Source of the DNA: Micromonospora polyrhachis
Lineage (GTDB): Bacteria; Actinomycetota; Actinomycetes; Mycobacteriales; Micromonosporaceae
Assembly: GCF_014203835.1 (NCBI RefSeq)
Contig: NZ_JACHJW010000001.1
Coordinates: 1,364,001-1,428,000, forward strand
DNA: 64,000 nt
Direction of reading: 5' to 3'
Shown here: piece by piece, positions 8,192-15,763 of the stretch
Position numbering within the stretch: the stretch's first letter is position 1
How the letters are laid out: each line of letters begins with the position of its first letter
Translations under genes and position numbers: made by a program
Notes under the pieces: generated by a model
Database searches by the model: none
What the model was told of the DNA's origin: nothing
The model's input: only the letters and a program-made list of their open reading frames with translations

Positions 8192-8859
8192 TGTCGCCTG
8201 TGCTAGGGATTACCGACATCTGGACGTACGTGCTGGGAACGATCGCGATCGTCCTGCTACCCGGCCCCAACTCGCTCTTCGTGCTCTCGGTCGCGGCCCG
8301 ACGCGGAATCTCGACCGGTTACCGGGCCGCCGCCGGGGTGTTCGTCGGCGACACGGTGCTCATGGTGCTCTCCGCCGCCGGGGTCGCGTCGCTACTCAAG
8401 GCGTACCCGCCGATCTTCCTGGTGATCAAGTACGCCGGTGCGGCGTACCTCGGTTATGTCGGTCTGACCATGCTGCGCGGGGCCTGGCGGCGCTGGCGGA
8501 CCCGCAACGATCTCGGCACGCCGCGGCTGATCGACGCCGCCGAGCCGGCGATGGTACGCAGCCCGTTCCGCCGGGCCGCGGTGATCAGTTTGCTGAACCC
8601 GAAGGCGATCCTGTTCTTCGTCTCCTTCTTCATCCAGTTCGTCGACCCGCACTATGCCTACCCGGCCCTGTCGTTCCTGCTGCTCGGGCTGATCGCCCAG
8701 GTCACCAGCGCCCTCTACCTGAGTTTGCTGATCTTCGCCGGTGCCTACCTGGCGGCGCAGTTCAGTCAGCGCCGGCGGCTGGCCGCCGGGATGACGACCG
8801 GGATTGGTGCCCTGTTCCTCGGCTTCGGCGTGAAGCTCGCCACCGCCAGCGCCGGCTGA
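8188..8859 (+). CDS. LysE/LeuE family amino acid exporter
   Basis: This 223-residue membrane protein has six hydrophobic segments and the LysE-family features LLPGPNSLFVLSVAARRG near the N-terminus and SLLNPKAILFFVSFFIQFV in the middle. Sequence style is closest to LeuE/RhtB-type exporters of neutral amino acids. The start ATG 8188 overlaps the stop of the flavin-barrel/GNAT fusion (ATGATG), which indicates co-translation. ATG 8191 is an alternative. The substrate may relate to whatever the upstream enzyme modifies; that is inference. Confidence 0.88.
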   Translation: MMSPVLGITDIWTYVLGTIAIVLLPGPNSLFVLSVAARRGISTGYRAAAGVFVGDTVLMVLSAAGVASLLKAYPPIFLVIKYAGAAYLGYVGLTMLRGAWRRWRTRNDLGTPRLIDAAEPAMVRSPFRRAAVISLLNPKAILFFVSFFIQFVDPHYAYPALSFLLLGLIAQVTSALYLSLLIFAGAYLAAQFSQRRRLAAGMTTGIGALFLGFGVKLATASAG

Positions 8860-8873
8860 CCCGTTCACACCGG

Positions 8874-9815
8874 TCACGTGCCGTCGCCGCCGCCTCCACC
8901 GCCGATCCCGGCGCCGCCGCCAGCGGTGCCCTGCTCGGCGGCCTTGGCCGAGTGGCTCTCCTGAGGGTCCTCCGGCGGATGGGTGACGTGGGCCGACTCC
9001 ACGATGGGGGTGGGGTTCCGATAGCCGGACGCCGCATAGGCGTGCCGGTTGATCGCCTGCCGCAGCCAACCGTCGATCAGGTTCACCCAGTCGTCGCCAC
9101 CGCTGGCGGAGGTGTGCCGCACCAGGAACCGACTCAGGCTGTAATGCCCCGCCCCGGCCATCGCCGCCCGCCGGTCGAGCCCGAAGATGGCCTCCACCCC
9201 GTACCGGTTGGTCAGCAGGGTCACCTCCAGCTCGGAGAAGGGCCCGGCGTAGAGCGGCGGTGCCCAGAACCCGATCTTCTGGTGGAACGGCAGTGTCTGG
9301 GCCACCCCGGGCAGCCGGCCCGACTGGAGTCCCGCCTGCCGTAGGCGGAACTCCAACGCGGCCAACGCCGAGAAGATCCGTTCCTGGGCCGGCAGCGGAT
9401 GTACGTACACCGGAAGCATGCCGCCCTGGTCGAACATCGGGTCGACCCCGACCTCGGTGCGCAACCCCATTCGCAGGGTGAGCGGCCGCAGGCCGTTGAT
9501 CACCGTTATCGGGGTCTCCCAGGGCATCGCCAGGGCGAACGCCACCGCACGCCGCTGGCCCGCCGGCACCACGAACGGACCGGCCACGGTCACCCGGTGA
9601 AACTCCATCAGGACCCGGCCGGCGGCCAGGTCGTCCGGCTCCACCTGGGTGACCAGCCCGAGCACGACCTGCTCCACCGGTACGTCCGCAGAGCCGGCCG
9701 TGAGGACCACCCGGCCGGGCAGGCGCAGCCCCGGCCGGGTACTCGGATTCGTCAGGACGGTGTTGACGGACAGGCCCGTAGCACCGAGCCCGGGCGGCAT
9801 CCCCCCGAAGGCCAC
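8874..9815 (-). CDS. Spo0M-like sporulation control protein
   Basis: Residues 1-240 match the arrestin-like Spo0M family (GLSVNTVLTNPSTRPGLRL, EFHRVTVAGPFVVPAGQRR, LPFHQKIGFWAPP). Such proteins are cytoplasmic scaffolds linked to sporulation or cell-shape control. The C-terminal region is charged and then becomes a glycine-only tail (GAGIGGGGGGDGT), which is not part of the fold. The start is GTG 9815 with AGGGGG a few bases upstream. It converges with the LysE gene, leaving 14 bases and no obvious hairpin. The precise role in this organism is unknown. Confidence 0.88.
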   Translation of the reverse strand: MAFGGMPPGLGATGLSVNTVLTNPSTRPGLRLPGRVVLTAGSADVPVEQVVLGLVTQVEPDDLAAGRVLMEFHRVTVAGPFVVPAGQRRAVAFALAMPWETPITVINGLRPLTLRMGLRTEVGVDPMFDQGGMLPVYVHPLPAQERIFSALAALEFRLRQAGLQSGRLPGVAQTLPFHQKIGFWAPPLYAGPFSELEVTLLTNRYGVEAIFGLDRRAAMAGAGHYSLSRFLVRHTSASGGDDWVNLIDGWLRQAINRHAYAASGYRNPTPIVESAHVTHPPEDPQESHSAKAAEQGTAGGGAGIGGGGGGDGT

Positions 9816-9862
9816 CGGCGTCCCCCTCTCCTCTGCCGCCCGCGACAGGGACGCCCCGCAGG

Positions 9863-10927
9863 TCAGCGCATCCGTCGCCCGCGCGGCACCGGGTCGGTCT
9901 CGTCGTCGAACTCGCCGATGACCTCCTCCAGCAGGTCCTCCAGCGCGACGAAGCCCACCGGTCGGCCGGTGCCCGCGCCGTTGGTCACCATGGCGAACTG
10001 CACCTGGTCGGCCCGCATCGCCGCGACCGCCTCGGTCACCGACGCGGTGGTGGCCAGGCTGAACGCCGGAGTCATCAGCTCCTGCGCCGTCGCCAACCGC
10101 CCCGTCGTCGTGGCCCGGACCGCCTCCCGTACGTGTACCACACCCAGCACCTCGCCGGGCCCGTCCAGCACCGCCAGCCGTGACCGGCCGCTGTCCCGGG
10201 ACACCTGCTCGATCCGCTCGGCGGTGTCGTCCCGGCGCACCGCGACGATCCGGTCCACCGGCTCCATCACGTCGGCAACCAGGGTTCCCTGCAGTTCGAG
10301 CATGCTGGTCAGCATCTCGTGCTGGTCGGCGGCGAGCAGCCCGTGTTCCCGGGACTGTTCCAGCAGCATCCGCAGCTCCTGCGGCCCGTGCGCCTGCGCC
10401 AGCTGGTCCTGCGGGTTCACCCGGACCAGCCGCAACGTGGCGTTGGCCATGCCGTTCAGCGCCCAGAGCACCGGCCTCGCCAACCAGGCGAAGGCCCGGA
10501 ACGGCAGCGCCAGCAGCAACGCCGAACGCTCGGGATGGGTGATCGCCCAGGACTTCGGTGCCATCTCGCCGACCACCAGGTGCAGGAAGGTCACCAGGGC
10601 CAGCGCGAACACCAGGGCGATGACGTGGCTGGTCGCCGCCGGCAGCCCCACAGCGGTCAGTGCCGGGCTGAGCAGGTGCTCGATCGCCGGCTCGGCGAGC
10701 GCACCGAGACCCAGGGTGCAGATGGTGATACCGAACTGCGCGCCGGCCAGCATCAGCGACAACTCGCGGTTGCCCGCCAACGCCGCCCGGGCCGCCCGGC
10801 CACCGGTGGCGGCGGCCTGCTCCAGGCGGTAGCGCTTACTGGCGACCAGCGCGAACTCGGCCGCCACGAAGAAGGCGTTCAGCGCCAGCAGGGCCAGGGA
10901 GGTCAACAACGCCCAGGTGGTACTCAT
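9863..10927 (-). CDS. CNNM/CorC-type membrane protein, second of a pair
   Basis: The 354-residue protein has an N-terminal DUF21 (CNNM) membrane domain with about four helices (MSTTWALLTSLALLALNAFFVAAE ... FLHLVVGEMAPKSWAI), then two CBS motifs (DVMEPVDRIVAVRRDDTAERI; ELMTPAFSLATTASVTEAVAAMRA). It lacks most of the C-terminal CorC/HlyC domain seen in its neighbour. Proteins of this type are linked to Mg2+/Co2+ export rather than to hemolysis, despite the old name. Its start ATG 10927 overlaps the stop of the upstream paralogue by 4 bases, so the two may assemble together. Confidence 0.88.
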   Translation of the reverse strand: MSTTWALLTSLALLALNAFFVAAEFALVASKRYRLEQAAATGGRAARAALAGNRELSLMLAGAQFGITICTLGLGALAEPAIEHLLSPALTAVGLPAATSHVIALVFALALVTFLHLVVGEMAPKSWAITHPERSALLLALPFRAFAWLARPVLWALNGMANATLRLVRVNPQDQLAQAHGPQELRMLLEQSREHGLLAADQHEMLTSMLELQGTLVADVMEPVDRIVAVRRDDTAERIEQVSRDSGRSRLAVLDGPGEVLGVVHVREAVRATTTGRLATAQELMTPAFSLATTASVTEAVAAMRADQVQFAMVTNGAGTGRPVGFVALEDLLEEVIGEFDDETDPVPRGRRMR

Positions 10928-12252
10928 CGGGCCACCTCCAGCCGTACGGAGTCGGCCACGTGCCGGTCGACGGCGAGTACCTCGACCAACGCCCTCGGTG
11001 GCAGCTCGGCGTCCAGTTCGGCGGCGAGAGTGATCTCCAGCCGGTCACCCACCTCGGGTACCCGGCCCAACTCCCGCATCACCAGTCCGGAGATGGTGTC
11101 GTACTCCGGCGCCTCGGGCAGCGCGATGCCGGTGCTGTCGGCAACCTCGTCGATGCGCCAACGGGCGGGTACCACCCAGGAACCGTCGGCCTGCCGGGTC
11201 GGGGCCCGCTCGGGCGGATCGTCCTCGTCACGGATCGGCCCGACCAGTTCCTCGGCGATGTCCTCCAGGGTGATCACACCGGCGAAGCCGCCGTACTCGT
11301 CCACCACGCAGGCGAGCTGCCGGTGGCCGGACCGTAGCCGGTCCAGCACCGTTGGCAGTAGCAGCGTCGTGGGCACCAGCAGCGGTGGTCCGGCCACCGC
11401 ACCAACCAACTTCCTGCCCCGCTGCTCCGGCGGGACCCCCAGCACGTCGGCGATACCGACCACGCCGACCAGGTCGTCCACGCCCTCCGTGCCGCGTACC
11501 GGGAACCGAGAGTGTCCGGTGTCCAGCAGCTCGACGACCCGGCTGACCGGCTCGTCGGCGCGTACGGTGTGCACGTCGACCCGGGGCACCATCACCTCGC
11601 CAGCGGTGAGCTGACGGAAGTCCAGTCCTCGGTCGAGCAGGGCTGACATCTCCGCGTCGAGGTGCCCCTCCTGCCGAGACTCCGCGATGATCTGCTCCAG
11701 GTCCTCCGGAGTGGCCCCGCTCGGCAGTTCCTCGACGGGTTCGATGCCCACCCGGCGCAGTAGCCGGTTGGCGGCCATGTCGAAAAGCTTGATCACCGGT
11801 TTGGCGACAGTCAGGTAGATCAACGTCGACCGGCTGAGTGCCCGCGCAACGGTCTCGGCTCGGGCGATGGAGAGGTTCTTCGGGGCGAGTTCGCCGAACA
11901 CCATCTGCACGATGGTGGCGATGACCAGGGCGAGCGCCACGGAGAGCGGCAGACTCACGGACCGCGGCATCCCGGCCAGGCCGAACAGGTCGGCCAGCCC
12001 GTCACCCAGGAACGGCTCGGCGACATAACCGACGAGCAGTGCGGTGACGGTGATGCCGAGCTGGGCACCGGAGAGCATGAAGGACAGCCGACCGGTCACC
12101 CTCAGAGCCCGTTCGGCTGCCGGGTCGCCCTGGTCGGCGAGCTGCTGAAGCTTGCCCCGGTCGACGGCGATGTAACCGAACTCCTGGGCCACGAAGTAAC
12201 CGGTCGCGGCGGTCAACAGGATGATCAGAAGAAGGCCAAGCGCGATCAACAC
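10924..12252 (-). CDS. CNNM/CorC-type membrane protein, first of a pair
   Basis: The 442-residue protein has the full order DUF21 membrane domain (ATGYFVAQEFGYIAVDRG, QMVFGELAPKNLSIARAE), a CBS pair (GEVMVPRVDVHTVRADEP; VVDEYGGFAGVITLEDI) and a CorC/HlyC transporter-associated domain at the C-terminus (WRIDEVADSTGIALPE). Homologues are implicated in magnesium or cobalt efflux. It starts at GTG 12252 and overlaps its shorter paralogue by 4 bases. A terminator hairpin at 12395-12442 separates it from the mnh operon upstream. Confidence 0.9.
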   Translation of the reverse strand: MLIALGLLLIILLTAATGYFVAQEFGYIAVDRGKLQQLADQGDPAAERALRVTGRLSFMLSGAQLGITVTALLVGYVAEPFLGDGLADLFGLAGMPRSVSLPLSVALALVIATIVQMVFGELAPKNLSIARAETVARALSRSTLIYLTVAKPVIKLFDMAANRLLRRVGIEPVEELPSGATPEDLEQIIAESRQEGHLDAEMSALLDRGLDFRQLTAGEVMVPRVDVHTVRADEPVSRVVELLDTGHSRFPVRGTEGVDDLVGVVGIADVLGVPPEQRGRKLVGAVAGPPLLVPTTLLLPTVLDRLRSGHRQLACVVDEYGGFAGVITLEDIAEELVGPIRDEDDPPERAPTRQADGSWVVPARWRIDEVADSTGIALPEAPEYDTISGLVMRELGRVPEVGDRLEITLAAELDAELPPRALVEVLAVDRHVADSVRLEVAR

Positions 12253-12394
12253 GGATTGCTCAGGGCTCCCTGCGACGGCACCTGGACCTCATGTGGCCGG
12301 GTCCGACCCGGCTGGCTATAACTGCCCTCCTGGGCAGTGGATTCGATCATTCGGCCAGTCTATCGGCACGACCTGGGGATTCGCTGTACGAGCA

Positions 12395-12442
12395 AGGAAG
12401 GGCCCCTGGTTGTCGCCTTGTACGTCGGAAGGGGCCCTTCCT
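12395..12442 (-). terminator. GGGCCC-type hairpin ending the mnh operon
   Basis: AGGAAGGGCCCCT (12395-12407) and its perfect complement at 12430-12442 form a 13-bp stem with a 22-base loop, just past the mnhG stop. Related sequences occur at 29923-29962 and 52385-52407, so this belongs to a dispersed hairpin family. Confidence 0.75.
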
Positions 12443-12458
12443 CACCTCCCAGCGAGGG

Positions 12459-12815
12459 TCAGTCACCGTGGTGGCGGACCGGCTGGTCGGCGAGTTCGTC
12501 CACGACCAGGCGTTCCTTCTCGCACCGGCCGCCCCGGTAGGCGGCCCGCCCGACCAGATGTGCGGCGATCGGAGCGGTCGCCAGTTGGAAGACTCCCACC
12601 AGCAGCAGCGTGGTCAGGTCCGCCCCGCTACGCAACCGCAGCCCCACCCCGATCAGGATGAGCAGCAGTCCCAGCACCTGTGGTTTGGTGGCGGCGTGCA
12701 TCCGGGACAGCACATCGGGGAAGCGCACCAGCCCCACTCCGGCGATGAGGCTCAACAGCGCACCGGCGATGAGGCAGACCGCCGCCAGGAGGTCCATGAT
12801 CTCGCCCCCGGTCAC
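12459..12815 (-). CDS. mnhG: Na+/H+ antiporter subunit G
   Basis: This 118-residue subunit has three membrane helices and the MnhG/PhaG pattern ALLSLIAGVGLVRFPDVLSRMHAATKPQVLG. It is the last gene of the mnh (mrp) operon, whose products form one complex that exchanges Na+ for H+ across the membrane. I place the start at GTG 12815, which overlaps the mnhF stop (GTGA) and has GGAGG 5 bases upstream; ATG 12797 is internal. The C-terminal 25 residues are charged and variable. A GC-rich hairpin follows. Confidence 0.9.
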   Translation of the reverse strand: MTGGEIMDLLAAVCLIAGALLSLIAGVGLVRFPDVLSRMHAATKPQVLGLLLILIGVGLRLRSGADLTTLLLVGVFQLATAPIAAHLVGRAAYRGGRCEKERLVVDELADQPVRHHGD

Positions 12816-13072
12816 GATTCCTCCCGCGCCACGAACCGGACGACGCCCACCGAACCGACGAAACCGAGGATGGAGAGGACGACCATGATCGGCAGGGTGG
12901 TGGCGTGCCGGTTGATCGCCGCCTCCGCACCGAGGGCGCCCACCACCACGGAGAGCAGGACGTCGGTGGCGACGACCCGGTCGAGCAGGGAGGGACCCCG
13001 GGCGATCCGGATCAGGGCGAGCACCGCCGCGATGGCGAGCAGAGCGGTGACGATCACGACGACGGCGGTCAT
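12812..13072 (-). CDS. mnhF: Na+/H+ antiporter subunit F
   Basis: The 86-residue protein has three helices and the family core LALIRIARGPSLLDRVVATDVL, as in MnhF/MrpF. It is a small integral subunit of the Mrp-type antiporter complex. The ATG at 13072 overlaps the mnhE stop and its own stop overlaps the mnhG start, so it is coupled on both sides. Length and position are normal for the family. Confidence 0.92.
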   Translation of the reverse strand: MTAVVVIVTALLAIAAVLALIRIARGPSLLDRVVATDVLLSVVVGALGAEAAINRHATTLPIMVVLSILGFVGSVGVVRFVAREES

Positions 13073-13782
13073 ACGATGGCTCCTCGGTCGGGGGGAGACT
13101 GCTGCAGCTGGCGCAACTCGGCCTTCGAACCGACCGCCCGGAGGATCCGGGCCTCCAGGTCCAGCACGTCCTGACGGGCACGCTCAATGTCCTCGGGGCC
13201 ACGGACGTCCAGCACGTGGACGAAGAGCACGCCGGCCTTCCGGTCCACCTCCACGATGAGGCTGCCCGGGACCAGTGAGACCGCCTCGGCGGTCAGTGTG
13301 AGGTTGAGGTCCGAACGGACCCGCAGCGGTACGGCGATGATGGCGTTACGTGGCTGGTAACCCGGGCGCAGGGCGGTCCAGGCGACATGCACACTCGCGG
13401 TGACCAGGTCGTAGATGAACCGTACGGCGAACCGCACCAGGCCGACCGGGCGGAGCCGCCCCTCGAAGGTCACCGGTGGCAGCGGGAAGAACAGCAGCAC
13501 CATCAGCGCCACGGCCAGGCCGCCGACGATGTTGCCCCAGGTGAACTCCCCGAACAGCAGATTCCACACGAGCACCAGCCAGCCCACCGCGACCGCCTGG
13601 TCCCGCCACCGGGTCCGCGGCGGGACGAACCGTGGCGTCTCCGGCTCCAACTCGGTCAACGGTGATTCGATCACCGGAGTCTTCGACAACTCCGATCTCT
13701 CCCGTTCGTCGGCAACGGGTGGCACCAGCGGCTCCCCCGCCGATGGTGGCTGCGCCGGTGGTTCGGACGGTGGCGGGGTCAC
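13069..13782 (-). CDS. mnhE: Na+/H+ antiporter subunit E
   Basis: Residues 75-237 are the MnhE domain: two helices (VGWLVLVWNLLFGEFTWGN, VGGLAVALMVLLFFPL) and then the cytoplasmic part with GYQPRNAIIAVPLRVRSDL and AEAVSLVPGSLIVEVDRKAGVLFVHVLD. The first 70 residues are proline-rich and acidic, longer than in typical 160-residue MnhE, and probably cytoplasmic and disordered. The start GTG 13782 overlaps the mnhD stop. It sits in the operon A/B-C-D-E-F-G. Confidence 0.9.
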   Translation of the reverse strand: MTPPPSEPPAQPPSAGEPLVPPVADERERSELSKTPVIESPLTELEPETPRFVPPRTRWRDQAVAVGWLVLVWNLLFGEFTWGNIVGGLAVALMVLLFFPLPPVTFEGRLRPVGLVRFAVRFIYDLVTASVHVAWTALRPGYQPRNAIIAVPLRVRSDLNLTLTAEAVSLVPGSLIVEVDRKAGVLFVHVLDVRGPEDIERARQDVLDLEARILRAVGSKAELRQLQQSPPDRGAIV

Positions 13783-15284
13783 GGCGTACCTCCCGGGAAG
13801 ACCGCGTCGACGTACGGGGAGCGTGCTCGCAGATGCTCGGCGGCGTCGGCGCTGACCCGGTAGAGCGGCCCGGCGACCAGGGTGAGCGCCACCCCGAGCG
13901 CGACCAGGGCCAGGGTCGAGCCCACCATCAGCCGGGGTAACCGGGCCGGCGCGTCGGGCGAGTCCAGTTTGGGTGCCCGCCAGAAGGCCGCGTTCCAGAC
14001 CTTCATGATCGCGTAGAGGGTGAGCAGGCTGGTGATCGTGCCCCCGGCGACCAGCAACCAGGGCAGCACCCCGCCCGCCGACACCCCGGCCTGCAACAGG
14101 CCGACCTTGCCGAGGAAGCCGGAGAACGGCGGAATGCCGGCGAGGTTGATGGCGGGTAGGAAGAACAGCACGCCGAGCAGCGGCGCTATCCGGCCGAGCC
14201 CACCGATCCGTTCCAGGTTGGTGCTGCCGGCCCGCCGTTCCAACAGCCCGGTGGCCAGGAAGAGGGTGGTCAGGATGATGATGTGGTGCACGACGTAGAA
14301 GATCGCCCCGGCCAGGCCGGCGGTCGTCGCCAGCGCCACCCCGAAGATCAGGTAGCCGATGTGCCCCATCAGGGTGAACGACAGCAGTCGTTTGATGTCG
14401 GACTGGGCGACCGCACCCAGGATGCCGACCAGCATGGTCAGCAGCGCCACCACCATCAGCACGTCGGCGACCCGGCCCCCGGGGAACAACAGGGTCTCGG
14501 TCCGGATGATCGCATAGACACCGACCTTGGTGAGCAGGCCGGCGAAGACGGCGGTGACCGGAGCGGGCGCGGTCGGATAGCTGTCCGGCAACCAGGACGA
14601 CAGCGGGAAGACCGCCGCCTTGATCCCGAACGCCAGCAGCAGCATCAGGTTCAGCACCAGCCGTAGGTTGTCCGGCAGCGCGTCGAGGCGGTCGACCAAC
14701 TGGGCCAGGTTGAGGGTGCCGGTGGCTGCGTAGATCAGCCCGATCGCGCTGAGGAAGATCAGCGACGAGAGCAGGCTGACCACGACGTAGGTGGTGCCGG
14801 CTCGGATCCGCACGTCGGTGCCGCCCAGGGTGAGCAGCACGTAGCTGGCCGCCAGCAGAATCTCGAAGCCGACGAAGAGGTTGAACAGATCCCCGGAGAG
14901 GAAGGCGTTGGTGACGCCGGCGGTCAGCACCAGATAGGTCGGGTGGTAGATGGCCAGCGGGGTGCCCTCGTCACCGTCCGCCCGCCCCTCGCCGATCGAG
15001 TAGAGCAACACGCACAGGGTCACCGCGGCGGAGACCACCAGCATCAGCGCCGAGAGTTGGTCGGCGACCAGCACGATGCCCACCGGTGCGGGCCAGCCAC
15101 CGACGTTCACCACCAGTGGGCCGTCCCGGTAGGCCGCCACCAGCAGCCCCGCAGCGACCGCGAGGGTGGCGGTGAGCACGAGTACGCTGACCACCCGCTG
15201 GGCGCGGGGCCGCCGGGCCAGCACCAACGTCAGCGCGGCCCCCAACAGTGGCATGACCACCGGAAGCGGTACGAGAGAGTTCAC
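13779..15284 (-). CDS. mnhD: Na+/H+ antiporter subunit D
   Basis: A roughly 500-residue, fourteen-helix protein homologous to complex I NuoN/M subunits. It has the proton_antipo_M core (SGDLFNLFVGFEILLAASYVLL; FGIKAAVFPLSSWLPDSYPTAP), with the conserved glutamate in FEILL and the lysine in GIKAA that belong to the proton path. I start it at GTG 15284, which overlaps the mnhC stop by GTGA and has GAGG upstream; the longer frame to 15311 lies inside mnhC. It is one of the two ion-translocating subunits of the complex. Confidence 0.92.
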   Translation of the reverse strand: MNSLVPLPVVMPLLGAALTLVLARRPRAQRVVSVLVLTATLAVAAGLLVAAYRDGPLVVNVGGWPAPVGIVLVADQLSALMLVVSAAVTLCVLLYSIGEGRADGDEGTPLAIYHPTYLVLTAGVTNAFLSGDLFNLFVGFEILLAASYVLLTLGGTDVRIRAGTTYVVVSLLSSLIFLSAIGLIYAATGTLNLAQLVDRLDALPDNLRLVLNLMLLLAFGIKAAVFPLSSWLPDSYPTAPAPVTAVFAGLLTKVGVYAIIRTETLLFPGGRVADVLMVVALLTMLVGILGAVAQSDIKRLLSFTLMGHIGYLIFGVALATTAGLAGAIFYVVHHIIILTTLFLATGLLERRAGSTNLERIGGLGRIAPLLGVLFFLPAINLAGIPPFSGFLGKVGLLQAGVSAGGVLPWLLVAGGTITSLLTLYAIMKVWNAAFWRAPKLDSPDAPARLPRLMVGSTLALVALGVALTLVAGPLYRVSADAAEHLRARSPYVDAVFPGGTP

Positions 15285-15763
15285 TTGGTCGCCTCGTTCC
15301 CGCCCTGCCACCGGGTCGTCGGCCCGGGGTCGAGCTTCTCCAGGTCATCACCACTGTCGTCGATGCCTTCGTCGTCGGTGTCTTCGAGGCCGGAGGCGGC
15401 GTCCCGCTCGGCGCGTTCCGCGATCCGCCGGTCCTCCAGGTCGTCCTGGACCTCGTCGTGGCCGAACAACTGCCAACTGCGGTACGCCATGGCGAGCAGG
15501 AAGGCGGTCATCCCGAGCGTGATCACGATGGCGGTCAACACCATCGCCTGGGGCAGCGGATCGCTCATCTCCTCTTCCGGGGTGACCCCGACGATCGGCG
15601 CACCGCCGTTCGTGCCGCCCACCAGGATCAGCAGGTTGACCCCGTTGCCGAGCAGGATGATGCCGAGCAGCACCCGGGTCAGGCTGCGTTCCAGCAGCAG
15701 CGACACGCCACAGGCGAACAACACCCCGATGACGACCACCAGGACCAGGTTCGGGCTGTTCAT
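15281..15763 (-). CDS. mnhC: Na+/H+ antiporter subunit C
   Basis: The first 110 residues are the NuoK-like MnhC domain with three helices (NLVLVVVIGVLFACGVSLLLERSLTRVLLG; ILLGNGVNLLILVGG; PQAMVLTAIVITLGMTAFLLAMAYRSW). The last 45 residues are a strongly acidic cytoplasmic tail (AASGLEDTDDEGIDDSGDDLEKL) that is not part of the usual fold. ATG 15763 overlaps the mnhA stop. It is a structural part of the antiporter complex. Confidence 0.92.
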   Translation of the reverse strand: MNSPNLVLVVVIGVLFACGVSLLLERSLTRVLLGIILLGNGVNLLILVGGTNGGAPIVGVTPEEEMSDPLPQAMVLTAIVITLGMTAFLLAMAYRSWQLFGHDEVQDDLEDRRIAERAERDAASGLEDTDDEGIDDSGDDLEKLDPGPTTRWQGGNEATK

